Shown here one piece after another: positions 1 to 8,245 of a stretch of 64,000 nucleotides of DNA. The stretch is taken from positions 248,001 to 312,000 of the forward strand of contig NZ_JAHZST010000006.1 of NCBI RefSeq assembly GCF_019457885.1, given 5' to 3'. This stretch comes from Shewanella nanhaiensis (GTDB lineage: Bacteria > Pseudomonadota > Gammaproteobacteria > Enterobacterales > Shewanellaceae). The position numbers and the translations under genes were made by a program. The notes under the pieces were generated by a model. It was not told where the DNA came from, made no database searches, and worked only from the letters and a program-made list of their open reading frames with translations. Position 1 is the first letter of the stretch. The number at the start of each line of letters is the position of its first letter.

Positions 1-1089
1 GCGTCGGAGAACCTGACTAAACTGCGCAGTGTGATGCGTAAGTTAAGCGAGCTTAAACTGCCAAACAGCAAAGATGATGCACAAGGTGGTTTAAGTGAGC
101 GTCTGCGTCAAGGTGAGGACCAGCTACTTAAGCGTGATAGCTTATTGAGCTCTGTGAAGCAGTACGTTGAACATTTTGACTCCGTGATTGCTAGCAAGTC
201 AGGCTCGAGCCTCTCTGAGACATGGGAGCGAGCTCGTGAAGAGTCGAGTTTCCTAAATGATAAAGGGATCCGTATTCTCGATTACCGCAAGCTAGTGCCT
301 CAACTTGAGCAGCTACTCAATGTGATGGTGCCGCAATCGATGACCGCACTTCGCGAGCAGGGACGTATCTTTGGTGTTGACCTGACCGCTTTTTATGATG
401 TCTTGGTGGATATCGATCGTCGTATTGCCTCTCAAAGCGCCCGTATTACCCGTGAAGTGGGTGAGGAGCTGTTCCTCGATGGCGTCTCTGAGTCTGCGGT
501 TAAGATCCGCTCGCGGATCAGTGAGCTAGAGTTCTGGCCTGAACTTGAGGCTTTTGTTAAGGCCTTCCATCAGTGGAAAGCTGACGGCTTTAGTGAGCTT
601 CCTGATGAGAACTACACCAACAGTATGCGCCGCGCGCTGGATATTATTGGCCGTGCCGCCCTGTCAGGTGGCATCGCTAAACTGCTTGAGATTGAGTTAA
701 GGCTTAAAGAGGGTAACAGTGACCTGGTTATTCGTACTGATAGGCAACTTAATGAGTCTTCGAGTCATGGTATGGCTTATCTGATCTTGTGTAAGTTCCT
801 GCTGGCCTTTACCCGATTGCTGCGTGGCCGCGCCGATGTGACCATTCATTGGCCTATCGATGAGCTTGGCACCTTACACCACGGTAACGTGAAGAAGATT
901 TTTGATGCCTGTGAAAATAACAACATCTCTGTTTTAGGTGCCTTCCCTAACCCAGAGTCTGAAGTGCTTAACCTGTTTGCTAATCGTTACATCATCAACA
1001 AACAGACCAAGAAACTTCAAGTGGTGAAGCCACAAATTAATCCAATCGCTGCCAAACTCAGCCAGCGTAATGCAAGGGAGGCGGTGTAA
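1..1089 (+). CDS. SMC-like ATPase, MksB/JetC type, C-terminal part (5' truncated by window)
   Basis: The reading frame is open from base 1 (first residues ASENLTKL), so the gene starts outside the window. The first 60 or so residues are charged and coiled-coil-like. Near the end an SSHGMAYL segment could be the ABC signature, and a hydrophobic strand ending in IDEL looks like a Walker B with its catalytic Glu. This is the layout of the C-terminal head of SMC/SbcC-like ATPases. The next gene starts inside its stop codon (TAATG), and the two downstream products look like MksE and MksF, which argues for a condensin-like complex that loads on and compacts or cleaves DNA. Walker A would lie upstream and cannot be checked. 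Alternative: another SbcC-like ATPase. Confidence 0.6.
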   Translation, partial: ASENLTKLRSVMRKLSELKLPNSKDDAQGGLSERLRQGEDQLLKRDSLLSSVKQYVEHFDSVIASKSGSSLSETWERAREESSFLNDKGIRILDYRKLVPQLEQLLNVMVPQSMTALREQGRIFGVDLTAFYDVLVDIDRRIASQSARITREVGEELFLDGVSESAVKIRSRISELEFWPELEAFVKAFHQWKADGFSELPDENYTNSMRRALDIIGRAALSGGIAKLLEIELRLKEGNSDLVIRTDRQLNESSSHGMAYLILCKFLLAFTRLLRGRADVTIHWPIDELGTLHHGNVKKIFDACENNNISVLGAFPNPESEVLNLFANRYIINKQTKKLQVVKPQINPIAAKLSQRNAREAV

Positions 1090-1742
1090 TGTCAGAGGTT
1101 AATGAGACGATTGTTGTTGGTACAGGTGGGATTATTGAAAGGTTGCTAAAAGGCGAGTTTATCTGCCGTACTACCGATGAGGAGAGCTGGCGTGCGTTGA
1201 AAAATCCCAGTACTCGTGAGCGGGTCGAGAGCTATCTGAATCAGATCAACCGTACTATCGGTTCGGCAGGCGAAGGTGAGGTATTTTTCTGTGGTTATCA
1301 GCAGCTGGGTGACAGTGAGCGTAAAGTGATCTCCTCTCAGTTTAAAGATATCTGTAATGCGCTTATTCCGTTAGTGGAGTGGCTGGTCTTGGTTCAGGAA
1401 GCCAGCGGACAAGATGCGCCACTTTCTGAGGGAGCGGCGGTGCGCCTAACTGAGCTACAAACACGCATTGAAGACACGCCAGCGTTTCGTGAGCAACTGG
1501 CTAAAATAAGTCACTATCGGCTATTTGGCTCCACCAGTACAAATGTGGATGCCCAGATTAAGCTGGTGTTTAAGCGTTTGGTGGAGCTTGGCTACTTGGC
1601 CAGACCCAATGCCGAGAAGCAGATCTTTATCGCAACGGGTAAATTAGATTATCTCTATGAGGTGATCCGTTTTATCGATGAGACTGAGGGCTTGAGTCTG
1701 GAAGCTCAAGCTGAAACAGCGACCCAAAGGGATCTGGTTTAA
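1089..1742 (+). CDS. MksE/JetB-like condensin subunit
   Basis: A 217-residue soluble protein without signal peptide or membrane segment. It begins with a region resembling the winged-helix start of MksE proteins (LLKGEFICRTTDEESW, residues 20-35) and carries a second wHTH-like stretch near residues 155-185 (VFKRLVELGYLARP). MksE-family proteins bind the kleisin MksF and the SMC ATPase. The start ATG overlaps the stop of the ATPase gene, so the two are translationally coupled. The family call rests on size, position and these segments; it is inference, not a computed match. Confidence 0.55.
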   Translation: MSEVNETIVVGTGGIIERLLKGEFICRTTDEESWRALKNPSTRERVESYLNQINRTIGSAGEGEVFFCGYQQLGDSERKVISSQFKDICNALIPLVEWLVLVQEASGQDAPLSEGAAVRLTELQTRIEDTPAFREQLAKISHYRLFGSTSTNVDAQIKLVFKRLVELGYLARPNAEKQIFIATGKLDYLYEVIRFIDETEGLSLEAQAETATQRDLV

Positions 1743-1743
1743 G

Positions 1744-2964
1744 ATGAGCACTAACCTACATCAGGCTGGGGTTAAGCTGTTAAAGCAGCTGGGCCGACAT
1801 GCTGATCTTATTATGGATGTGTATCTCTCGGGCTCTGTCTCTGAAGATGGCGAGAATGGGGCTGCGATAGAGAAGCTGCGTAAAGCCGAGATCCTTTGGC
1901 GACCTGAGCCTGAGCAAGAGTTACGCCTTAAACGCTCTGTGAGAGCGCTCCTCGAAGAGGCGCTTAGTGATGAGCGTAATCGTCAAATTGACTCCAATGT
2001 TGGCTCATCCTTAGCGAGTATTAAAACCTTAGCCGATCACTATAAAGAGGCGCGCCAGAATGTCGATTTTGGTGCGTCAGAAGCTTATCTTGCCGATCTC
2101 AATGAGCATGTTTACAGCTTTACCGAAGGGTTAAGATATTCAATTCGAGTACTTTGGAGCCGGATCAATAATGAGTTTGGTTATGTAGGCACTATTAACG
2201 CCAAAATACGTGAAAATGAGCTCGCGCAGAGTCAGGTGACTGAGCTGCTCAACGGTCTTGAGATGTTCCAGTTTAGTGAGCTTGGTGAAATCGCTGGTGA
2301 TATTAGAGAGTTGCGTAAGTTATTAGTCACAACACTGCAGGAGACCTTGAGTGATTGTACTCAGGAGCTGAGTGTGGTTCAGGGGCGTTTGCTGGAGCTA
2401 CTCGGACGTTTCCGCCAAATAAGAGGTCGAACACGCCTGCTGAAAGGCTGGTTGCTTTATACCGATCTTCATCCCGACTATAAACCAGCAGATCATGTTA
2501 GCCATAAACAGCTGCCTACCCTGTTTAATCGTGCTGAAGCCATTTTAGCGCCAGCTGCAGTGGATGTGCATAACACAAGTTATGAGCCTGAGTTGCTAGA
2601 TATTGTGTCACGGATTAAAGCGATTAGCCGCACCTCACATGAGCCTGTGGTACGTGAACATGATGTATCTGTTTCACTGAGTCAGAGCGAAGATTTTGCT
2701 ATTCCAGATAACCCGCTTAAGTTAGCGGTAGATGGCTATTTCTGCTCTGTGATTGATTCAGGGCGAAGTCAGTCGGCGTTGGAGTACCTGCAGAGTAACG
2801 AACTTCCTTGGGATAGAGAGAGTTGGCTTTATCAGGTTATTTGCGGTTATGAAGGCTTACCGCAAGAGCACAAAGACTATTTTGAGCTGGAACCTATCGG
2901 TGAGTCGGATCCCGTTTTTACTGGGAACTTTATCATCCGTGATGTTGAGTTAGGCTTCGCCTAA
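1744..2964 (+). CDS. MksF/JetA-like kleisin subunit
   Basis: A 406-residue soluble, mostly helical protein. It has a long charged central region (about residues 90-230) with regular heptad-like leucines, as expected for a kleisin, and a C-terminal segment rich in acidic and aromatic residues. It starts one base after the MksE-like stop. The gene is last in the operon and is followed by a strong terminator. There is no fourth gene of JetD (nuclease) type after it; if one exists it must be upstream of the window. Similar proteins may carry misleading names in databases; I see no enzyme motif. Confidence 0.5.
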   Translation: MSTNLHQAGVKLLKQLGRHADLIMDVYLSGSVSEDGENGAAIEKLRKAEILWRPEPEQELRLKRSVRALLEEALSDERNRQIDSNVGSSLASIKTLADHYKEARQNVDFGASEAYLADLNEHVYSFTEGLRYSIRVLWSRINNEFGYVGTINAKIRENELAQSQVTELLNGLEMFQFSELGEIAGDIRELRKLLVTTLQETLSDCTQELSVVQGRLLELLGRFRQIRGRTRLLKGWLLYTDLHPDYKPADHVSHKQLPTLFNRAEAILAPAAVDVHNTSYEPELLDIVSRIKAISRTSHEPVVREHDVSVSLSQSEDFAIPDNPLKLAVDGYFCSVIDSGRSQSALEYLQSNELPWDRESWLYQVICGYEGLPQEHKDYFELEPIGESDPVFTGNFIIRDVELGFA

Positions 2965-3022
2965 TGATGAGTGCGTAATAGGCCCTGTTTGTGATCCTGT
3001 TATAGTAGAAAACAGCTTGTTT

Positions 3023-3059
3023 AAAAACCGATATAGGTGATCCCTGTATCGGTTTTTTT
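3023..3059 (+). terminator. Rho-independent terminator of the condensin-like operon
   Basis: The arms AAAACCGATA and TGTATCGGTTTT can pair and are followed by a run of T residues, about 60 bases after the last stop codon of the operon. Confidence 0.85.
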
Positions 3060-3425
3060 ATCACCAAAAAAAGCTGCATAGCTTCTATTACTAACTAGTT
3101 GTCTAGTGTATTGAGCTGCTCCCTCCTTATTTGTGAATATCTTTGACTGTAAAGTCATTGTTATTGGGTTTTATAGTCTGGATTTTGGTGCTTGTATCGC
3201 TACCACTTGTTGCCTTTGTAGCTGAAATGTAAAAAGTAGCTCTTTGATTTAGTTTTATAATCTCCCCAATCTCATGTTATATCAGGATCTTTGCATATGT
3301 TGCGCTTTTGTGTTTTTCGCGCTAGGGGCAATTGCCATTGAAATTCTCTCCAGCATGATTCACTATCGTTGCCAAAGTAGGGTTAACCCACTAAAAAAAC
3401 ATCTGTAATTTGATGTTCAATTCAA

Positions 3426-3472
3426 GCATGCAAAATAGACATGCAAATTTAAAGGCATGCAACAAGACATGC
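3426..3472 (+). promoter_or_regulatory. Cluster of four CATGC repeats before the symporter gene
   Basis: CATGC occurs at 3427, 3440, 3456 and 3468, three times extended to CATGCAA, within 47 bases and ending about 20 bases before the start codon of the symporter. The spacing (13, 16, 12) is not a simple tandem duplication, so the elements look like repeated protein-binding half-sites. The position close to the start would suit a repressor or an activator of a leaderless-short transcript. The regulator is unknown. The rest of 2965-3490 is AT-rich and has no convincing ORF. Confidence 0.4.
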
Positions 3473-3490
3473 TAACTTGAAGGCAGGTAA

Positions 3491-4756
3491 ATGATTAAGT
3501 CACTCTCAACACGGATCTTTATTGGTCTGTTCTCCGGATTAATTTTCGGTTCCGTCATTCAATATCTGCTCGGTGATATTGGATTCTTCTCCGGTACAAT
3601 TGTCGAGATTTCATCTGGTGTCGGCACCATGTTCGTTAATATGATCATGATGTTAGTCGTCCCTTTGGTGTTTGTCAGTATTGTGTGCGGAGTGTTAGAA
3701 CTTAAAGATTTGAAGAGTTTTGGCCGTTTGGGCGGAAAAACATTTGGTTTTTACATTATAAACACCTTAGTTGCCATATTTGCTGCACTCGCAGTGGCAC
3801 TGCTGTTAGAGCCCGGTCGTGGTGTCGACATGTCAGGTGGTTCGGGAGCGGTGATCACGGCTACTGAGTTGCCCAATCTTGTTCAATTGATCGTAAATAT
3901 TGTACCTAGCAACCCAGTGTCGGCGTTTACTTCGGGTAATATGTTGCAGGTTATCTTTATGGCCTTGTTAGTTGGGGGAGTGATAAAGTCTCTTGGCGGT
4001 GCGGTTCCTTTGCTGATACAGGGATTTCAGGAGGGCAATAAGTTGATGATGAAGCTGATCACTGTGGTGATGCAGCTGGCACCTTTTGGTGTTTTTGCTC
4101 TTATGCTTAAGCTAGGTGCGACCCTCGAAGCTGAGATTTTTGTTAGTGTGCTTGAGTACCTGTTTGTTATTCTTGGCCTCTTACTGGCTTGGATCTTTAT
4201 TGTTTACCCTATCGCTGTTGGTGCTTTCACCTCTGTGTCGGCCAAAGAGTTTCGCGCTAAGACCCGTGAACAGATCTTATTCTCGCTTTCTACTGCCAGC
4301 TCAAATGCCACGATTCCAGTGACCATGCGTACCCTGACTGACAAGTTAGGTGTGAAACGTGCCGTTGCTGGTTTTGGCGTTCCACTAGGGGCAACCATGA
4401 ATATGGGTGGTGTTTCCATCTATATTACTATCGCTATCTTCTTTGTGGCGAACGCATTTGGTGCGCCTATTGCGATGGAGCAACTGCCAGCACTGCTCTT
4501 TAGTATTTTCCTGCTCTCTGTAGGTGCCGGTGGTGTACCTGGTGGCGGTATGGTGATGATAGGTGTTCTTATCCATCAGATGGGTTTACCCGTTGAAGCG
4601 TTTGCTATCGTTGCCGCACTCGATCGCTTGATCGACATGGTGTTAACTTCGTGCAATGTTGTTGGTGATACCGCGGTGTTGACTATCGTTGATTCAACCG
4701 AGAAAGAGCATGATGAGGCTGTGGCCGAAGGAGCTAGCGTCTCAGCTAAAGCCTAA
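3491..4756 (+). CDS. Dicarboxylate/amino acid:cation symporter (DAACS family)
   Basis: A 421-residue inner-membrane carrier that moves C4-dicarboxylates or acidic amino acids with H+ or Na+. The family marks are all visible: about eight hydrophobic helices, the serine-rich hairpin SLSTASSNATIPVTM (about residues 258-272), the GATMNMGG loop (canonically NMDGT) and the C-terminal VPGGG and CNVVGDTA segments. The unusual NMGG instead of NMDG means substrate specificity may differ from glutamate carriers such as GltP. The start ATG has a nearby AGGCAGG ribosome site. A strong terminator follows. The downstream sensor genes and fccA suggest, but do not prove, fumarate or a related acid as substrate. 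Confidence 0.88.
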   Translation: MIKSLSTRIFIGLFSGLIFGSVIQYLLGDIGFFSGTIVEISSGVGTMFVNMIMMLVVPLVFVSIVCGVLELKDLKSFGRLGGKTFGFYIINTLVAIFAALAVALLLEPGRGVDMSGGSGAVITATELPNLVQLIVNIVPSNPVSAFTSGNMLQVIFMALLVGGVIKSLGGAVPLLIQGFQEGNKLMMKLITVVMQLAPFGVFALMLKLGATLEAEIFVSVLEYLFVILGLLLAWIFIVYPIAVGAFTSVSAKEFRAKTREQILFSLSTASSNATIPVTMRTLTDKLGVKRAVAGFGVPLGATMNMGGVSIYITIAIFFVANAFGAPIAMEQLPALLFSIFLLSVGAGGVPGGGMVMIGVLIHQMGLPVEAFAIVAALDRLIDMVLTSCNVVGDTAVLTIVDSTEKEHDEAVAEGASVSAKA

Positions 4757-4784
4757 GTTCCACCTCTATTTATAGATACCTATT

Positions 4785-4815
4785 AGCCCGTAGAGCTCCT
4801 CTACGGGCTTTTTTA
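4785..4815 (+). terminator. Rho-independent terminator of the symporter gene
   Basis: Perfect 11-base arms AGCCCGTAGAG and CTCTACGGGCT with a short loop, followed by six T residues, 28 bases after the stop codon. Confidence 0.9.
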
Positions 4816-4974
4816 TTCCCCATTTTTGGGATTCTACTTAGCTTTTTCTCTCCGTTTTTCCATATTTAAACATTTGTAAAATGGCTAAATTTCACTTATC
4901 TGCCAAAATTAATAATCGAGCCAAGCCCGTTATACCAATTGGTATTATTCGTTATCAGGTATTTTGGAGACAGT

Positions 4975-6189
4975 GTGCTAATAAAAATCCGCTTATCTTT
5001 CTATATATGCTTATTTATTATTGGGTTATTGGTCGCATTACAGGCATGTGATACGAAACAAAACACCAAAGTGAAAATTGGGATCTTACACTCAATGACG
5101 GGCACTATGTCTTTTAGTGAGCGGGACCTTGTCGATGTTATCTCTTTGGCAATAAAGGAGATTAATAGAGGTGGGGGCTTGCTGGGTAAAAAGATTGAGC
5201 CCGTTTTAGCCGACGGTGCTTCGGATTGGAATATATTTGCAGCTAAGGCGGAGAAGTTAATCACCACAGATAAGGTTGCGGTCATTTTTGGCTGCTGGAC
5301 ATCGAGTTGCCGTAAGTCGGTTAAGCCTGTGATTGAGGAGCATCATCACTTGATGTTTTATCCTCTGCAGTATGAGGGACTGGAGTTATCACCTAATATC
5401 ATCTACACAGGGGCGACCCCTAACCAGCAGATAATTCCGAGTGTTCATTGGGCGTTAGAGAACATAGGTGAGCGTGTTTACTTGATTGGTTCTGATTATA
5501 TCTTTCCTCGGGCTGCCAATATGATCATTAAAGATCAGCTAAAAAGTCGTGGTATTACTCCCCTAGGTGAGACCTATATTCCTTTAGGCTCGAACGATCT
5601 TACTGAAGCCTTAAGGGAGATTGCAGAGCTTAAGCCTGATGTTGTGGTGAACACGATTAATGGTGATAGCAATATCGCGTTTTTTAGAGGGATCAGCACC
5701 CTAAGTAAAGTTAAAGTGCTCTCTTATAGTATTGGTGAGCCGGAAGTGAGAGCGATAGGGGCGGAATTAATGGTGGGGCATTTTGCCGCCTGGAACTATT
5801 TTCAAAGCATTGATAGTGATGAAAATAAACGCTTTATTGATGCTTTTAAGAGGGAGTTTGGAGCCGAGAGAGTGGTGAACGATCCCATGGAAGCCACCTA
5901 TATAGGGGTTAAATTATGGGCTCAAGCCGTCAAGTCTGCTGGGAGTTTCGAGCCGTTAAGAATACGCAGTACTTTAGCTCATCAGAGCTTGAATGCTCCC
6001 CATGGGGTGGTATCGGTTGAGGCGATATCTCAACATCTATGGAAAACGGTTCGAATAGGGCAAGTTCGTGATGACGGCCAGTTTGATATTGTATGGTCCA
6101 GTGACTCCCCCATCAGGCCAAGCCCGTTTCCTACCTATCATAAGAAGCAGGAGTGGCTAAAACGACTTAGGGAGTTAGAGCTGAAATGA
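4975..6189 (+). CDS. Periplasmic amide/urea-type binding lipoprotein (Peripla_BP_5-like), sensor partner
   Basis: The N-terminus from the GTG at 4975 is a lipoprotein signal (helix then LVALQAC), so the mature protein is anchored through Cys. The body (KIGILHSMTGTMS, GGGLLGKKIEPVLADG, VFGCWTSSCRKSV) is that of branched-chain-amino-acid/urea/amide binding proteins such as UrtA and AmiC. The GTG is preferred over an in-frame TTG at 4939 because GGAGA precedes it and the signal peptide then begins directly. No permease or ATPase genes follow; instead the stop overlaps the start of a histidine kinase (ATGA), so this binding protein is probably the ligand-sensing half of a signalling system rather than of a transporter. 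The ligand is unknown. Confidence 0.8.
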   Translation: MLIKIRLSFYICLFIIGLLVALQACDTKQNTKVKIGILHSMTGTMSFSERDLVDVISLAIKEINRGGGLLGKKIEPVLADGASDWNIFAAKAEKLITTDKVAVIFGCWTSSCRKSVKPVIEEHHHLMFYPLQYEGLELSPNIIYTGATPNQQIIPSVHWALENIGERVYLIGSDYIFPRAANMIIKDQLKSRGITPLGETYIPLGSNDLTEALREIAELKPDVVVNTINGDSNIAFFRGISTLSKVKVLSYSIGEPEVRAIGAELMVGHFAAWNYFQSIDSDENKRFIDAFKREFGAERVVNDPMEATYIGVKLWAQAVKSAGSFEPLRIRSTLAHQSLNAPHGVVSVEAISQHLWKTVRIGQVRDDGQFDIVWSSDSPIRPSPFPTYHKKQEWLKRLRELELK

Positions 6190-8225
6190 ATCGATTTGGT
6201 TTATCAAGTGTCCTTTTCTTCTGGTTACTTATCAGTGTTATGGTGCCGACATTTCTACTCTCAGCTCTCTATCTTTCCTCTTTTAAAGAGACGTTATTAG
6301 AGCAGGAGCAGGAGCATCTCTCTCAATTTGCTGATAAAAAAGTGAAGGAGGTGGAAGACTATGTCAGTGAGAGGATTTCCGATGCTTTTACGTTATCCCA
6401 GTCGGCGGAAGTAATAGAGTTATTTAGTCGGTTATTGACCCACTATCAGATTGACAGAGAGGGGCAGGACTATTTAGGAATATTGGAAAATTATCAGGCG
6501 GTTTATCAGCAATATACAGACTATGGCTATCTAGATCTCCTTTTTATTACTCCTTCAGAGGAGGTGATATTTTCCTTAACGGACAAACATGAGTTTGATA
6601 AAGAGCAGCTTCCAGGTGAGGCCTTTTCCCATGGGTTGCATGGGGTTGTGCAGAAGGCTAAGTACTTTCTTGAGTCATCCTCCTCTAGCTTTGAATACTC
6701 ACCTTTGTTAAAGCAAGCAACTGCTTACATAGGAGCGCCGATACTGCTAGATGGAAAACTACTTGGGGTGATAGTGCTTCAAGTCGATAGCCAAATTATT
6801 CAGAGGGTGACGTTAGATGTGAGTGGAAATCTCTCCAGTCGTGAGGTGGTTGTAGCTGCAAAGCGAGGCAGTTACTTCAGCTATCAGGCTCAGCTTAAGT
6901 ATGACTCTGAAGTTGAAATTGGTGGCTTACTACCTGTATTTAAGTTACCTAAGCCGCTATCTAATGCGATATCAGGATTAAGAGGGGTCGTGTTTGCAGA
7001 GGATTACAGAGGGGAAAAGGTGATCGCGGCAACCCGTTATATTCCATCAGTTCAATGGGGGTTAGTGCTAAAGGAAGATCTCGATGATGTGATGTTGGCA
7101 TATCATGAGTTATTAAGGCTGAGTATATTTATGTTTCTAGCGGTGATCTTCTGTGTGTTGTTACTGTCTGGTTTTTTAGGCCGCTGGTTAGCTAAACCTT
7201 TTGAGTCCATGATTGAGATGACACAAGCGATCGCTTCAGGTACCACGAAGAGCACTATTTTGCCTCAAGGAACAAAGGAGAGTTATGCCCTAGCGCTAAG
7301 TTTTAACCAGATGACTCACTCCCTCGCGTTGGCAAGAGAGACGTTAGAGCAGCAAGTTGAGGAGCGGACTCGGGATCTCACTCACGAGATCAGCTTGAGA
7401 GAGAGTAAAGAGCGAGCGCTCACTGAGAGTTATAAGGAGCTTAATGAGTCAATGGAGCGTATGCAGTCTATGCAATCTCAGTTGGTGGAGACTGAAAAGA
7501 TGGCTTCACTGGGTGGGCTAGTGGCAGGTTTTGCTCACGAACTAAATACGCCCATAGGGGTTGCTATTACTGCTTCTTCATTGTTTTTGAGAGAGTTAAT
7601 TATCTTAGAGGAGTGCTATAAAAACAGCACATTAACTGAAGTGGTGTTCGATCAGTACCTTAGTGAGATCAAAGATACCTGTTTTCTGCTTGATAGGAAC
7701 TTAAAACGCACGGCATCTCTCGTGAGTAACTTTAAATTGGTGGCTGTGGAGCAAACAAATCTGCATAAGGAGAAGTTTGATCTCCGTGATTTAGTGGATT
7801 CACTGTTAAAGAGCTTAACTCCCGAGACAAAAAAATATCCAGTTGAAATAGTTAATGAGATCCCTGGTGAGATCATCATTAACTCCTATGCGGGTGATTT
7901 TTATCAGTTGTTAACGAACCTAGTGTTGAATGCGATGATCCATGCATTTGATGGTATGAAGGAGGGGAAGTTAACCATCTGTGCCTCCTTGTGCCAATAT
8001 AACCTAGTCCTTACTGTGGCTGATAATGGCAAAGGAGTTTCGCAAGAGCATCTTTCCTGTATCTTTGAACCCTTCTTTACAACTCGACGAGGCTCTGGAG
8101 GCAGTGGGCTTGGTTTGAGTATTGTCTATAACATAGTGACACATAAGCTTCGTGGTGATATTCAGGTCAGCTCAATTCCAGGGCAAGGTACTGAGTTTAT
8201 CATCACCTTTCCCATCGACACCTAA
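6186..8225 (+). CDS. Sensor histidine kinase with periplasmic Cache-like region
   Basis: A 679-residue membrane kinase. It shows an N-terminal membrane helix (about 12-32), a periplasmic region to about 310 with Cache features, a second helix (about 312-335), HAMP, a coiled linker, the phospho-acceptor motif FAHELNTP with His451, and the ATPase N, G1 and G2 boxes (NLVLNAMIHAF, DNGKGV, GSGLGLSI). Its start overlaps the binding-lipoprotein gene by four bases, so the two are coupled and likely work together. The cognate regulator is probably the NtrC-like protein encoded convergently 20 bases downstream, which also has its own operon kinase. No regulator lies in this operon itself. Confidence 0.88.
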   Translation: MNRFGLSSVLFFWLLISVMVPTFLLSALYLSSFKETLLEQEQEHLSQFADKKVKEVEDYVSERISDAFTLSQSAEVIELFSRLLTHYQIDREGQDYLGILENYQAVYQQYTDYGYLDLLFITPSEEVIFSLTDKHEFDKEQLPGEAFSHGLHGVVQKAKYFLESSSSSFEYSPLLKQATAYIGAPILLDGKLLGVIVLQVDSQIIQRVTLDVSGNLSSREVVVAAKRGSYFSYQAQLKYDSEVEIGGLLPVFKLPKPLSNAISGLRGVVFAEDYRGEKVIAATRYIPSVQWGLVLKEDLDDVMLAYHELLRLSIFMFLAVIFCVLLLSGFLGRWLAKPFESMIEMTQAIASGTTKSTILPQGTKESYALALSFNQMTHSLALARETLEQQVEERTRDLTHEISLRESKERALTESYKELNESMERMQSMQSQLVETEKMASLGGLVAGFAHELNTPIGVAITASSLFLRELIILEECYKNSTLTEVVFDQYLSEIKDTCFLLDRNLKRTASLVSNFKLVAVEQTNLHKEKFDLRDLVDSLLKSLTPETKKYPVEIVNEIPGEIIINSYAGDFYQLLTNLVLNAMIHAFDGMKEGKLTICASLCQYNLVLTVADNGKGVSQEHLSCIFEPFFTTRRGSGGSGLGLSIVYNIVTHKLRGDIQVSSIPGQGTEFIITFPIDT

Positions 8226-8245
8226 TCCAAGCGCTATGTAAAGGT

